A DNA stretch of 64,000 bases from AC-32 sp963813435 (GCA_963813435.1 CAWEYY010000003.1:496001-560000), one strand, 5' to 3'. Positions 27,947-36,908 are shown, numbered from the stretch's first letter. Notes: a model not told the origin generated them from the letters alone. Numbers and translations are program-made.

Positions 27947-29269
27947 ATGGGGCACCCGAAGGATCGATCCGGATTGACTCGGCGAAAGCTCGTGCTCGGC
28001 GCGGCGGGCGGCGCGCTGGGCCTGAGCGCCGCGGGGGTACTCGCGGGATGCGAGAACACGACCGAGCCGATCGGCGCCTCAGGCGGTGGCCTCTCCGGTC
28101 CCGCCTCGAAGCTCGTCGTTCAGAAGCCACTCGGCCCGGGCGGCCTGCCGCTCCCGCGGCCGGACAACGCGGTGACGTGGGCGATCACCGACGACAACCC
28201 GCCGATCAAGGACGGCCGGCCGGTCGAGAGCGGCCCACTCAACATCTACAACTACGCCGACTACCTGGACCCGGCGACGCTCAAGCGGTTCGAGAAGCAG
28301 TACGGCGTGTCCGCCAAGATCGCCCCCTACAACTCGTCGGACGAGGCAATCGCCAAGCTCTCGGCCGGGGCGGTCGGATTCGACGTGATCGTGGGCTTGA
28401 CGGGCTCGGACATCGTGAGCCTGATCGCGCAAAAGCTCCTCCAGCCGCTCAACCACTCCTACCTGCCCAACCTCGCGAAGAACATCTGGCCCGAGCTACA
28501 GGACCCCTTCTATGACCGAGGCAGCCGCTACACCGTGCCATACGTCGTGTGGATGGACGGCATCGGCTGGCGCAACGACAAGGTCAAGCAGGACATCGAA
28601 GGAATGGACGTCCCCTGGGACATCTTCTGGCACTCGCAGGCGTACCGGGGGAAAGTCGGCCTCCTCGACGACAAGCGCGACGCCCTGTCCATGCCGATGC
28701 AGCGCGACGCGATGCGCACGGGCCTCCGGCCGGACCTCAACACCGAGGACCCCGTGATCGTCGCCGCCGCAGGGGACGATCTGTCCCAGCTGAACGGGAT
28801 CTGCAACATCAAGGTCACGATCACCGACTACCAGACCCTGCCCGAGGGCAAGGCGGTGTTGCACCACGCCTGGTCCGGCGACCTGCTGAGCGCCGCCTTC
28901 TACTACATGCCGCCCGGCGTCAAGCCGGACGTGCTCTCGTTCTGGGGGCCATCGTCGAACGGCGTCGTCCAGAACGACTTCCTGTGTATCGGCCGTTCCG
29001 CGAAGAATCCCGTGCTGGCGCACCGCTTCCTCGACTTCATGCTGGCCGAGCGGAACGCCTACACGAACATGGTCAACTACGTCGGGTACACGCCGCCGCA
29101 GAACGCCATCGACGCCGAGGCGCTGATCAAGCGGGGCCTGATCCCGAGGACCCTGACCAACGCCGTCGTCAGGCCCGATCAGTTCGCGGCGAACCAGGAG
29201 CTGCTCCAGCTCAGCGTCGAGGGTGCGCGCCTCTGGGACGACGCCTGGTCGAAGTTCAAGGCCGGCTGA
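27947..29269 (+). CDS. PotD-like substrate-binding lipoprotein of a polyamine-type ABC importer (Tat signal)
   Basis: 440 residues. A twin-arginine motif (LTRRKLVLG) is followed by a lipobox LAGC with Cys35. The mature part is a PotD/PotF-type binding protein: LNIYNYADYLDPATLKRFEKQ, then VGLTGSDIVSLIAQ, YTVPYVVWMDGIGWR and HHAWSGDLLSAAFYY. Export by Tat suggests folding in the cytoplasm before transport. It heads a complete four-gene importer. Specificity for putrescine or spermidine is not proven; related proteins bind other cationic amines. Confidence 0.92.
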   Translation: MGHPKDRSGLTRRKLVLGAAGGALGLSAAGVLAGCENTTEPIGASGGGLSGPASKLVVQKPLGPGGLPLPRPDNAVTWAITDDNPPIKDGRPVESGPLNIYNYADYLDPATLKRFEKQYGVSAKIAPYNSSDEAIAKLSAGAVGFDVIVGLTGSDIVSLIAQKLLQPLNHSYLPNLAKNIWPELQDPFYDRGSRYTVPYVVWMDGIGWRNDKVKQDIEGMDVPWDIFWHSQAYRGKVGLLDDKRDALSMPMQRDAMRTGLRPDLNTEDPVIVAAAGDDLSQLNGICNIKVTITDYQTLPEGKAVLHHAWSGDLLSAAFYYMPPGVKPDVLSFWGPSSNGVVQNDFLCIGRSAKNPVLAHRFLDFMLAERNAYTNMVNYVGYTPPQNAIDAEALIKRGLIPRTLTNAVVRPDQFAANQELLQLSVEGARLWDDAWSKFKAG

Positions 29270-29270
29270 C

Positions 29271-30188
29271 GTGGGATCGCGCTGGACTTGGCGGCTCGTG
29301 GCCCTACCGGGAGTCGCCTGGCTCGCGATCTTCTTCCTGGTCGCCTTCTACGCGGTCGTCTGCGTCGCGTTCGGCAACCAGGACACGCTCTCCCAGCCGG
29401 TCCCGTTCTGGAACCCGCTCGACTGGAACGTCGGCTACGTGCTGGACGTGCTGCGGAACTACTGGCACGGCGAGCAGTACCTGACCGTCTCGATCCGCAC
29501 GATCGAGTTCGTCGCCATCTCCATCGCGCTCTGCCTGCTCGTCGGCTATCCGGTCGCCTACTACACGGCTCGTCACGCCGGCCGCTGGAAGGGGCTCTTC
29601 CTGCTCCTGCTGATCGTGCCGTTCTGGATCAACTACCTGATGCGGATGCTCGCCTGGATCAACCTGCTGGCGCCGAACGGCTGGGGAACGCGGATCCTCC
29701 ACGACGTCGGGATCGAGCGCGTGTTCATCTGGCTGAACCTGCTCTCGGCCCGCGGCGGCTGGCTCGACGGGCAGCCGTCGGCCGTGATCATCGCTTTCGT
29801 GTACGGCTACGTCCCGTTCCTGATTCTGCCGCTGGTGGTCGCGCTCGACCGGATCGACCAGCGGCAGATCGACGCGGCGCGCGACCTCGGGGCGAGCCCG
29901 TTCAGCGCCTTCGTGCGCGTGACGCTGCCGCTCTCGAAGGTCGGGATCCTCGCGGGCTGCGTGCTCGTGGCGTTGCCGATGTTCGGCGACTACTACACCC
30001 CCGACCTCGTCTCGGCCTCGACCAAGACGAGCCTGATCGGCAATCAGATCGACCAGTTCACACGGCAGGGATCGGAGAAGGTGACCGGCGCGGTGCTCAC
30101 GCTTCTCCTCTCGGCGTTCCTGCTCCTGCTGATGTTCTACTACCTCCGCACGACCCGCCAGGCGGGAAGGGTGGCTGAGCAGGAATGA
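29271..30188 (+). CDS. ABC transporter permease, PotB type
   Basis: 305 residues from GTG 29271, one base after the potD-like stop. About six membrane helices, with the EAA-type cytoplasmic loop DAARDLGASPFSAFVRVTLPLS that docks on the ATPase. The large periplasmic loop after helix 1 is typical of PotB/PotH. The stop overlaps the next permease start (ATGA). Confidence 0.93.
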   Translation: MGSRWTWRLVALPGVAWLAIFFLVAFYAVVCVAFGNQDTLSQPVPFWNPLDWNVGYVLDVLRNYWHGEQYLTVSIRTIEFVAISIALCLLVGYPVAYYTARHAGRWKGLFLLLLIVPFWINYLMRMLAWINLLAPNGWGTRILHDVGIERVFIWLNLLSARGGWLDGQPSAVIIAFVYGYVPFLILPLVVALDRIDQRQIDAARDLGASPFSAFVRVTLPLSKVGILAGCVLVALPMFGDYYTPDLVSASTKTSLIGNQIDQFTRQGSEKVTGAVLTLLLSAFLLLLMFYYLRTTRQAGRVAEQE

Positions 30189-31036
30189 CCTGGCTCCGCA
30201 ACCCGTGGGGCAAGCCGCGCTGGCTGCTTGTCGTCACGCTCCTCTATATCGCGTGGTCGATCCTCCCGGTGGCGATCGCGGTCCTGTTCGCCTTCAACGA
30301 CGGGCGCTCGCGGACGACCTGGCAGGGCTTCTCGTCACGGTGGTTCACGGGCGCGACCGGCAGCGTCCTCCACGATCCCGCGCTCCAGGGCGCGCTGACG
30401 CACACGCTCTTCCTCGCCGTCATCTGCGTCGCGGTGGCGACGCCGCTCGGGGTCGCACTCGCGCTCGGGCTGCAGCGCTGGCGCGGGCCGGGCGGCGGGA
30501 CCGTGAACACGGTCATGCTGCTCCCGCTGGTGACGCCCGAGATCGTGATGGGCGTCGCGCTGCTGCTGCTGTTCCTCCGGGTCTTCCCCGGGATCGGCCT
30601 CGGAACGTCCGCGCAGGCGATCGGGCAGGTGACGTTTACGCTCTCGTACGTGGTGGTGATCGTCCGCGGGCGCCTGACCTCGATCGGGCCCGAGTACGAG
30701 GAGGCCGCGGCCGACCTTGGCGCGCCCCCGCGCGACCAGCTGCGCCGGGTCGTGCTGCCGCTGCTTGTTCCGGCCATCATCGCGAGCGCGGCTGTCGCGT
30801 TCGCGCTCTCGATCGACGATTTCGTCGTGACGCAGTACCTCTCGGGCAACGCGAGCACGACGACCGTCTCGATGCTGCTCTACTCCAGCGCCCGTGGGGC
30901 GCCCACGCCCGCGCTGAACGCGCTGGCCACCGTGGCGCTCCTGATCACGCTGGCGACGCTCGCGCTCGCCTTCCTCGTCTACCGGCGGTTCGCGGGCGGC
31001 GGCGAGGCCGCGGCCGTGGCCGCGCTGGAGGTCTAG
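30185..31036 (+). CDS. ABC transporter permease, PotC type
   Basis: 283 residues, about six membrane helices, EAA loop EEAAADLGAPPRDQLRRVVLPLL and the PotC-like segment SIDDFVVTQYLSG. ATG 30185 overlaps the PotB-like stop. Its TAG stop overlaps the ATPase GTG by one base. Confidence 0.93.
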   Translation: MTWLRNPWGKPRWLLVVTLLYIAWSILPVAIAVLFAFNDGRSRTTWQGFSSRWFTGATGSVLHDPALQGALTHTLFLAVICVAVATPLGVALALGLQRWRGPGGGTVNTVMLLPLVTPEIVMGVALLLLFLRVFPGIGLGTSAQAIGQVTFTLSYVVVIVRGRLTSIGPEYEEAAADLGAPPRDQLRRVVLPLLVPAIIASAAVAFALSIDDFVVTQYLSGNASTTTVSMLLYSSARGAPTPALNALATVALLITLATLALAFLVYRRFAGGGEAAAVAALEV

Positions 31037-32172
31037 TGCAGGGCGAGGTCCGGCTCGAGGAGCTGACGAAGTCGTTCGGCGACGTGGTTGCGGTCGACGG
31101 CATCGACCTGGACATGCCGCCGGGCGAGTTCTTCACGCTGCTCGGCCCCTCGGGCTGCGGGAAGACGACGACGCTGCGCATGATCGCCGGCTTCGAGCGG
31201 CCGACGAGCGGCCGAATCATGCTCGACGGCACCGACGTCGCCCAGGTGCCGCCGCACAAGCGCAGCGTCAACACGGTCTTCCAGAGCTACGCGCTCTTCC
31301 CGCACCTCGATGTTGCCGACAACGTCGCCTTCGGGCTCAAGTACCAGAAGACGAAGAAGGAGGAGCGGCGCCAGAGGGTCAAGAGCATTCTGGAGCTCGT
31401 CAGGCTCAGCGGCTTCGAGCAGCGCAAGCCGGAGCAGCTCTCCGGCGGTCAGCAGCAGCGGGTCGCGCTCGCCCGCGCGCTCATCCTGGCCCCGCGCGTG
31501 CTCCTGCTCGACGAGCCGCTCGGCGCCCTCGACGCGCGGTTGCGCAAGGACCTCCAGGTCGAGCTGAAGGCGATCCAGCACGACATCGGGATCACGTTCG
31601 TGTTCGTCACGCACGACCAGGAGGAGGCGCTCACGATGAGCGACCGGATCGCCGTGATGAATCAGGGCCATGTCGAGCAGGCGGGCTCGCCGCGCGAGAT
31701 CTACGAGGGGCCCGAGACCGAGTTCGTGGCCGACTTCCTCGGCGTCTCCAACCTCCTCGAGGCCCAGGCGAGCGCCGACGGGAGCGGCTGCAGCCTGCGC
31801 ATCGGCGAGCGGAGCTTCCGCGCCGAGCAGGGCGCGACGGGCTCGCGCGGCGACGTGAAGGTGATGATCCGCCCCGAGCGGATCGACCTCGAGCCACACG
31901 ACACCCCGGGCGACAACCGCATGCCCGGGCTCGTCGAGCGCGCGGTCTTCCTCGGCGGCCTACATGAGGTCCACATCCGCGTGCTGGGCGGCGAGCTGCT
32001 CAAGGCGACCATCTCGAACGACGGCAAGCCGCTCGGCTTCGCGCTCGAGCAAGGGACGGCCATCAGCCTCCACTTCCCGCCCGACGGATTGCGCGTGCTC
32101 GCGCCCTCTCAGGCGCCGCCGAGCGCCGAGGACGCGGCCGAGCGCCCGGATCTCACCGCGCCCTCCATGTAA
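31036..32172 (+). CDS. ABC transporter ATP-binding protein, PotA type
   Basis: 378 residues. Walker A GPSGCGKTTTLR, signature LSGGQQQRVALARAL, Walker B LLLDEPLGALD, switch His in FVTHDQEEAL, then a C-terminal TOBE domain with MIRPERIDL. It energises the importer in the cytoplasm. The GTG at 31036 overlaps the PotC-like stop. Its last 64 bases overlap the end of the convergent amine oxidase gene on the other strand. Confidence 0.95.
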   Translation: MQGEVRLEELTKSFGDVVAVDGIDLDMPPGEFFTLLGPSGCGKTTTLRMIAGFERPTSGRIMLDGTDVAQVPPHKRSVNTVFQSYALFPHLDVADNVAFGLKYQKTKKEERRQRVKSILELVRLSGFEQRKPEQLSGGQQQRVALARALILAPRVLLLDEPLGALDARLRKDLQVELKAIQHDIGITFVFVTHDQEEALTMSDRIAVMNQGHVEQAGSPREIYEGPETEFVADFLGVSNLLEAQASADGSGCSLRIGERSFRAEQGATGSRGDVKVMIRPERIDLEPHDTPGDNRMPGLVERAVFLGGLHEVHIRVLGGELLKATISNDGKPLGFALEQGTAISLHFPPDGLRVLAPSQAPPSAEDAAERPDLTAPSM

Positions 32173-33422
32173 CCGGCGACCCACTGGTCGGAGCCGCAGA
32201 CGTAGAACGGCGGCACGTGCGTGCCGTGCAGCGGCCCCACCCGCATGACGTCGCCCGGCCACCACTGGGTGACGTAGCCGCGCGTGTAGGGGTCGGTCGC
32301 CCAGAGCCGGTGGTAGATCGCTGCGGTCTCGCGCGCGACCGGGCCGTACATCCGCTCGAGCTCGTCGCGGACGAGGTCGTCGCGGTCGGCCTCTGAGACC
32401 GCGAGCAGCTGGCCGATCCGCTCCGGCGGCACGAGCGCAGAAAGAACACCGTCGCGCTGGGGCCACGTGGACGCGAGGATGTACTCGCCCTCCAATAGGC
32501 CGTTCGCGCCGCTGTCCTCCCAGATCGACCTCGGGTAGGCCGCGACGACCTTGGCCGCGAGCGCGTGCCGCTGACGCCGCAGCGACTCGACGCGGTCGGG
32601 CTCGACGCCCTCGATCTCGACCACGTGCGCGACGGTCACAGGGAGCGCCCAGACGACGGCCTCGGCGCTCAGCTCCTCGCCGGTCGCCAGGGTCGCGCTG
32701 CAGCGCGGGCCGACGCTGACGCGCGTGACCTCCGCCTCGAGACGCACCCGCTCGCCGAGCTCCGCGGCCATCCGATTCGCCACCTCGGCGCTCCCCTCGG
32801 TCACCTGCAGCGACTCCCAGAGCTCGTACGAGTAGAACGAGCCATCGCCGGCGACGGCCTGCTTGCGGAGGTCGGAGAGCAGCGAGATGCGCTCGATCGA
32901 GCCACCCGCGAGCGCGAGCGCCTCGACCTCGAGCGCCTTCACCGTCGCCGGCAGCGCCCCGGCCGAGCGCATCCACTGCCCGACGGAGGCGCCGTCGAGC
33001 CTCGATGCGTCCGGATGCGACCAGGGATCGTCGGGATCGACCGTCGCGGCGAGCTTGGCCCACTCCCGCTCGACGCGCGTGTAATCGGCGCTCTCCTCGG
33101 TCGCGGCGAAGGGAAAGGTGTCGCCACGCGAGACCCCGTCGTGGAGGTCCCAGGTGGTCGCCCCGGGAACCGCGGTGTAGCTCGGCTGCAGCGTCAGCCC
33201 GAGCTCCTCGACGAGCTCGAGGTAGGCGGTGTGCAGCGTGCCCACCACCTCCCCGCCTAGCTGCACGGGCCGGCCGCCGTCGAAGTCCACCTGCTCGACC
33301 CGTCCGCCCACGCGAGCTCGCGCCTCGAGCACGGTCACGTCGGCGCCGCCCGCCGCGAGGTCCCGCGCCGCAGACAACCCGGCCAGCCCGGCGCCGAGGA
33401 CGAGGACGTCGCTCCCTGCCAT
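32109..33422 (-). CDS. Flavin-containing amine oxidase
   Basis: 437 residues. FAD-binding GAGLAGLSAARDLAAGGADVTVLEAR at the N-terminus (only the first part is diagnostic), the GGRVEQVDFDGG strand, and the C-terminal FAD contact region YVCGSDQWVAGYMEGAVRSG. Members oxidise primary, secondary or polyamines to aldehydes, ammonia and peroxide. It is next to a polyamine-type importer, which supports an amine substrate. It is divergent from the Rieske gene with 23 bases between the starts. Confidence 0.9.
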   Translation of the reverse strand: MAGSDVLVLGAGLAGLSAARDLAAGGADVTVLEARARVGGRVEQVDFDGGRPVQLGGEVVGTLHTAYLELVEELGLTLQPSYTAVPGATTWDLHDGVSRGDTFPFAATEESADYTRVEREWAKLAATVDPDDPWSHPDASRLDGASVGQWMRSAGALPATVKALEVEALALAGGSIERISLLSDLRKQAVAGDGSFYSYELWESLQVTEGSAEVANRMAAELGERVRLEAEVTRVSVGPRCSATLATGEELSAEAVVWALPVTVAHVVEIEGVEPDRVESLRRQRHALAAKVVAAYPRSIWEDSGANGLLEGEYILASTWPQRDGVLSALVPPERIGQLLAVSEADRDDLVRDELERMYGPVARETAAIYHRLWATDPYTRGYVTQWWPGDVMRVGPLHGTHVPPFYVCGSDQWVAGYMEGAVRSGRSAASSALGGA

Positions 33423-33431
33423 GCGGCCCGA

Positions 33432-33437
33432 TATCTT
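33432..33437 (+). promoter_or_regulatory. -10-like box TATCTT, 8 bases before the Rieske oxygenase ATG
   Basis: TATCTT ends eight bases before ATG 33446. The overlapping palindrome GATATC (33430-33435) lies seven bases before the divergent amine oxidase ATG on the other strand, so both genes could be served from one 23-base gap. Confidence 0.4.
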
Positions 33438-33445
33438 GACGGTCG

Positions 33446-34531
33446 ATGAGCGCGACGGACATCACAACGAACTGGTTGCCCCCGATCCCGCGGCCCATCG
33501 AGGAGGGCTGGACGCTCCCCGCCGCGTGGTACTCCGAGCCCACGGTGCTCGACCGGGAGCTCGAGCGGATCTTCACGTTGACCTGGCAGTACGCAGGCCC
33601 GGCCGAGCACGTGGCCGAGGACGGGAGCTACTTCGCCTCGATCGCCGGGAACATCCCGATCGTCGTCACGCGCGCCGCCGACGGCGAGCTGCGCGGCTTC
33701 GTCAACGTCTGCCGGCATCGCGGCCACGTCGTCGCCGAGGGCGCCGGCTGTCGCAAGACGTTGCAGTGCCCGTACCACGCCTGGACGTACGAGCTCGATG
33801 GCACGCTGCGCCGGGCGCCACGCTCAGAGCGGGAGCCCGGCTTCGACGCCTCGGAGCTCTCGCTGCTCCCCGTCGCGGTCGGCACCTGGGGGCCGTTTGT
33901 CTTCGTCAACCCCGATCCCGACGCGGAGCCCCTGCTCGACGCGCTCGGCACGCTCCCGGAGATCGTCGCGCGGAGCGGGCTCGACCTCGACAGGCTGCGC
34001 TTCTACTCGCACGTCCCCTGGGAGCAGGCCGTGAACTGGAAGGTCGCGCTGGAGAACTACCTCGAGTGCTACCACTGCCCGACCGCGCATCCCGGGTTCA
34101 GCAAGGTGATCGACGTCGACCCGGACTCCTACGGCCTCTCGGTCGAAGGGCTCGTCTCGAGCCAGGTCGGACCGCTCCGCGAGCCGGCGCGCGACGGCGA
34201 CATGCTCCAGTCGCAGTACCACTTCCTCTGGCCCAACACGACGCTCAACATCTCGCCCGGAGCGCAGAACATCTCGATCGAGCGCTGGGTTCCGCTCGGG
34301 ACGCGCACGACCGTCGAGGCGACGGACTACTTCTTCGGCGCGGACGTGCCCGAGGATCGGATCAAGGAGTCTCTCGAGTTCGACAACCAGGTCGCGAGCG
34401 AGGACGTCGCGCTCGTCCAGGCCGTGCAGCGCGGCCTCGACTCGCGCGCGGTCACACAGGGACGCCTGATGCCCGAGAGCGAGCAGCTGGTCGCCGCCTT
34501 CCAGCGCCGCGTGCACGACAGCCTCGTCTGA
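33446..34531 (+). CDS. Rieske-type oxygenase alpha subunit, carnitine/betaine (Glu-bridge) subgroup
   Basis: 361 residues. Rieske cluster ligands CRHRGH (Cys89, His91) and CPYHAW (Cys108, His111). The mononuclear iron site reads NWKVALENYLECYHCPTAH, giving His210 and His215 with Glu207 where ring-hydroxylating dioxygenases have Asp. From family knowledge, Glu at this place marks the carnitine oxygenase CntA, glycine betaine GbcA and choline monooxygenase group, which attack N-methyl or C-N bonds of quaternary amines. No reductase partner is in the window. Substrate inferred only at the class level. Confidence 0.9.
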   Translation: MSATDITTNWLPPIPRPIEEGWTLPAAWYSEPTVLDRELERIFTLTWQYAGPAEHVAEDGSYFASIAGNIPIVVTRAADGELRGFVNVCRHRGHVVAEGAGCRKTLQCPYHAWTYELDGTLRRAPRSEREPGFDASELSLLPVAVGTWGPFVFVNPDPDAEPLLDALGTLPEIVARSGLDLDRLRFYSHVPWEQAVNWKVALENYLECYHCPTAHPGFSKVIDVDPDSYGLSVEGLVSSQVGPLREPARDGDMLQSQYHFLWPNTTLNISPGAQNISIERWVPLGTRTTVEATDYFFGADVPEDRIKESLEFDNQVASEDVALVQAVQRGLDSRAVTQGRLMPESEQLVAAFQRRVHDSLV

Positions 34532-34694
34532 ACACCCTGCACAAGACGTCGATCAGGCCGTGCGCCGACGGTCCTTCGGTGCAGTTGCCAAACCTTTACC
34601 GAGGCCGAACGAAGCTTGGCCGGGCGTTGGCCGAGCTATGGGGCCGCCTCCGTCAGCGTGGGATGCACAGTCCACAACCACACGGAGGTCGAAG
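34532..34694 (+). other. Intergenic leader of the secreted 127-residue protein
   Basis: 163 bases. GGAGG (34682-34686) sits six bases before ATG 34695. No convincing -35/-10 pair; TTGGCC...TATGGG at about 34617-34643 is the nearest but with a 15-base spacer. No terminator with a T-run for the Rieske gene. Confidence 0.4.
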
Positions 34695-35078
34695 ATGAAG
34701 CGTTCAGTCTCAGCCCTCTTGCTCGTCGCGTTCGTCGCGCTGGCGGTTGCGGTGCCGGTCGTCCTCGCAAAGGCCGACAGGCAGATCGCGCTCCGCCCGG
34801 TGAAGGCGTACCCTCACGCCAAGGGTACCGCCCAGTATCAGGCGCAGACGGGCCAGCGGGAGCTCCAGGTCGAGGTCGAGCACGTTCGCTCGCTACGAGG
34901 CAAGCGCGTGTTCTTCTACGTCAACGGCATGCAGATCGGCGCCGCCCGCGTGAGCGGTCTCGGGAAGGCCGAGCTCAGCCGCAACACCGAGCTCGGGCAG
35001 CGGGTCCCACGTGTCAGTTCCGGCACGAAGGTCACGGTCCGCACGAGTCACGCCGCCCTCGTCTCGGGATCGTTCTAG
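34695..35078 (+). CDS. Secreted or membrane-anchored small protein, unknown function
   Basis: 127 residues. Signal peptide or anchor (MKRSVSALLLVAFVALAVAV...VVLAKA), then a basic beta-rich domain of about 100 residues (ELQVEVEHVRSLRGKRVFFYV, VNGMQIGAARV). No cysteines. ATG 34695 is supported by GGAGG six bases upstream. No family recognised; the short beta strands resemble an adhesion or binding domain. Confidence 0.7.
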   Translation: MKRSVSALLLVAFVALAVAVPVVLAKADRQIALRPVKAYPHAKGTAQYQAQTGQRELQVEVEHVRSLRGKRVFFYVNGMQIGAARVSGLGKAELSRNTELGQRVPRVSSGTKVTVRTSHAALVSGSF

Positions 35079-35084
35079 GCGGCG

Positions 35085-35336
35085 GTGACAGTGGCTGCAC
35101 TGCGAGAACTGGACACGAGGCGGGCAAGCGGCCTCGAGGTCACCCTGTTCTGGCTCAGCGGCACGGACAGGCTCACGATCTCAGTCCGGGACGCGAGCAG
35201 CAGTGACGACTTCGAGCTCGACGTCGATCCGGCTCACGCGCTGGATGCATTCCGCCACCCCTACGCCTACGCGGCGGGGCGTTGCGTCCCACACGCACGA
35301 CCCGCCGCTGGCCCGCCGGCCGCCAACGATGGCTAG
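35085..35336 (+). CDS. Conserved small hypothetical protein
   Basis: 83 residues from GTG 35085, six bases after the previous stop. The core LEVTLFWLSGTDRLTISVRD followed by FELDVDPAHALDAFRHPYAYA resembles small actinobacterial proteins of unknown function that I have seen in this lineage. Soluble and acidic, with a Pro/Ala tail. Its stop overlaps the next ATG by 8 bases. Confidence 0.62.
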   Translation: MTVAALRELDTRRASGLEVTLFWLSGTDRLTISVRDASSSDDFELDVDPAHALDAFRHPYAYAAGRCVPHARPAAGPPAANDG

Positions 35337-36426
35337 CGTCGAGGAGCTCGAGCAGGCGATCCGTACGCTGGTCGCAGAGCGCCAGGCGCTACGCGACGTC
35401 GGGGCGGGCCGGCAGGAGCTCGAGCAGAACCGGCTTCGGCTGATCAATCTCCAGTCCCGGTTGACGAAAGAGCTGCTCGAGCGACATTTCGCCGCCGATC
35501 CAGCTACCGGCCGAGGCCAGAGGCGTGCAAGATGGCGCACCCTCCTCGCCGGCGCCGCCGCCCTCGCCGCCGGAGTCTCGCTTGCGTTCGCCACCGGCGT
35601 CGCCGGCGCAGGACGCGAGCCGACTGTCTCGCGGGCCAGCGCACCGCCGGGGTTCGCACACGTGATGGTCGTCGTCCTCGAGAACAAGCAGGCGTCGGCA
35701 GTCGTGGGGAATCCTGCTGCCCCGGTCTTCAACAGGCTCACGCAGCGGTACGCGCTGCTCGCGAACTACGACGCTGTCGCGCACCCGAGCCTGCCGAACT
35801 ACCTCGCGCTCATCTCCGGGAAGACGGGTGGGCTCCGCAGTGACTGTCTCGACTGCTACCTGACCGCGCCGACGATCGCCCAGACGCTCGACGCGAGGGG
35901 CGCAACGTGGAAGACGTACGTCGAAGGCGTGCGCCGCAACGGTTTCGGCGACGTCGACCTGCGAGCCGTGAAAGCTCGGATCCCGTTCCTCTATTCGCGA
36001 TACGTCCTCGAGCGCCACGCCGACATGAAGCGGATCGTGCCGCTGGCCAAGCTCGCAAGGGACCTTCGGAGCGGCCGACTTCCGACCTTCTCGCTCGTCG
36101 TCCCGAGTCTCTGCCACGACATGCACAACTGCTCGATCCGGACGGGCGACCGCTGGCTCGGCTCCTTCGCCGGTCGCGTCCTGCCGGCGCTCGGCCCGCG
36201 CGACGTTGTCTTCGTTGTCTTCGATGAGAGCCACAAGCAAGACGTGCGCGGGGGCGGCGGACATGTCGCGGCGCTCGTCCTCGGCCCGCTCGTCCGGCGC
36301 GGCAGCGTCTCCCGTGCACCACTCAACCACTACGGGCTCCTGCGCACGATCGAAGACGGCCTGGGCCTCCCACCTCTCGGGCAATCGGCCCACGCTCGCC
36401 AGATCGCCGGGATCTGGCGACGCTAG
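35329..36426 (+). CDS. Phosphoesterase (acid phosphatase/phospholipase C-like) with N-terminal DUF2630-like segment
   Basis: 365 residues. Residues 1-55 are a charged helical segment (ELEQAIRTLVAERQALRD, NRLRLINLQSRL) resembling the stand-alone DUF2630-type proteins of actinobacteria. A membrane helix (about 65-86) follows, then an extracytoplasmic phosphoesterase domain: VMVVVLENKQASAV, HPSLPNYLALISGKTGG, VVPSLCHDMHNCS and VVFVVFDESH. The latter are the metal and nucleophile regions of the alkaline-phosphatase-like phospholipase C/acid phosphatase family. Cys pairs (SDCLDC, CHDMHNC) suggest disulfides outside the cell. Confidence 0.82.
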   Translation: MASVEELEQAIRTLVAERQALRDVGAGRQELEQNRLRLINLQSRLTKELLERHFAADPATGRGQRRARWRTLLAGAAALAAGVSLAFATGVAGAGREPTVSRASAPPGFAHVMVVVLENKQASAVVGNPAAPVFNRLTQRYALLANYDAVAHPSLPNYLALISGKTGGLRSDCLDCYLTAPTIAQTLDARGATWKTYVEGVRRNGFGDVDLRAVKARIPFLYSRYVLERHADMKRIVPLAKLARDLRSGRLPTFSLVVPSLCHDMHNCSIRTGDRWLGSFAGRVLPALGPRDVVFVVFDESHKQDVRGGGGHVAALVLGPLVRRGSVSRAPLNHYGLLRTIEDGLGLPPLGQSAHARQIAGIWRR

Positions 36427-36540
36427 ATGTCTGCGTAAGCCAGCGCCGCAAGGATCAGGTTGTGCGATCGCCCCCGCTCATTCCGCTCATCGTCACCGGG
36501 CTACGATCTCCGCAGAACCTGGCTTCGTCCGGGACCGACC

Positions 36541-36908
36541 ATGTCCGCATCCGAGCCTATCTACGAGGGTGACGTCGTCACCAAGACAACTTCGTGCTCC
36601 GTTGCTGACACCGTCGAGCGCCTCTCCGAGCTGCTCGACGAGAAGGGGCTGAAGCGCTCGGGCTCGACCTGCGGGAGACTACGCTCGTGATCTTCGGAAG
36701 CCCGGCGGCGGGAACGCCGGTGATGGACGCCTCGCCGCTGGCGACAGTCGATCTGCCGCTCAAGGTCGTGGTGTGGGCCGGAGACGGGCTGACCGACGTC
36801 TCTTACCCGGCACCCCAGGCGCTCGCCGCACGCTACGGCCTCGGCCCCCAGCTGACCGGGAACCTTGCGGGAATCGACACCTTGACCGACGCGCTCGTCG
36901 CCCAGTAA
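36541..36908 (+). pseudogene. DUF302 gene broken by an internal deletion and frameshift
   Basis: The first part reads MSASEPIYEGDVVTKTTSC then TVERLSELLDEKGLK, a normal DUF302 start. After KGLK the original frame ends in RSGSTCGRLRS and a stop. The other frame picks up GLDLRETTLVIFGSPAAGT and continues through SPLATVDLPLKVVVWAGDG to the proper end at 36908. The central segment that normally links them (about a dozen residues, including the conserved His) is missing. Stop at 36688-36690 is close to an in-frame GTG (36687), so a short C-terminal piece might still be made, but no complete domain can be. Confidence 0.8.
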
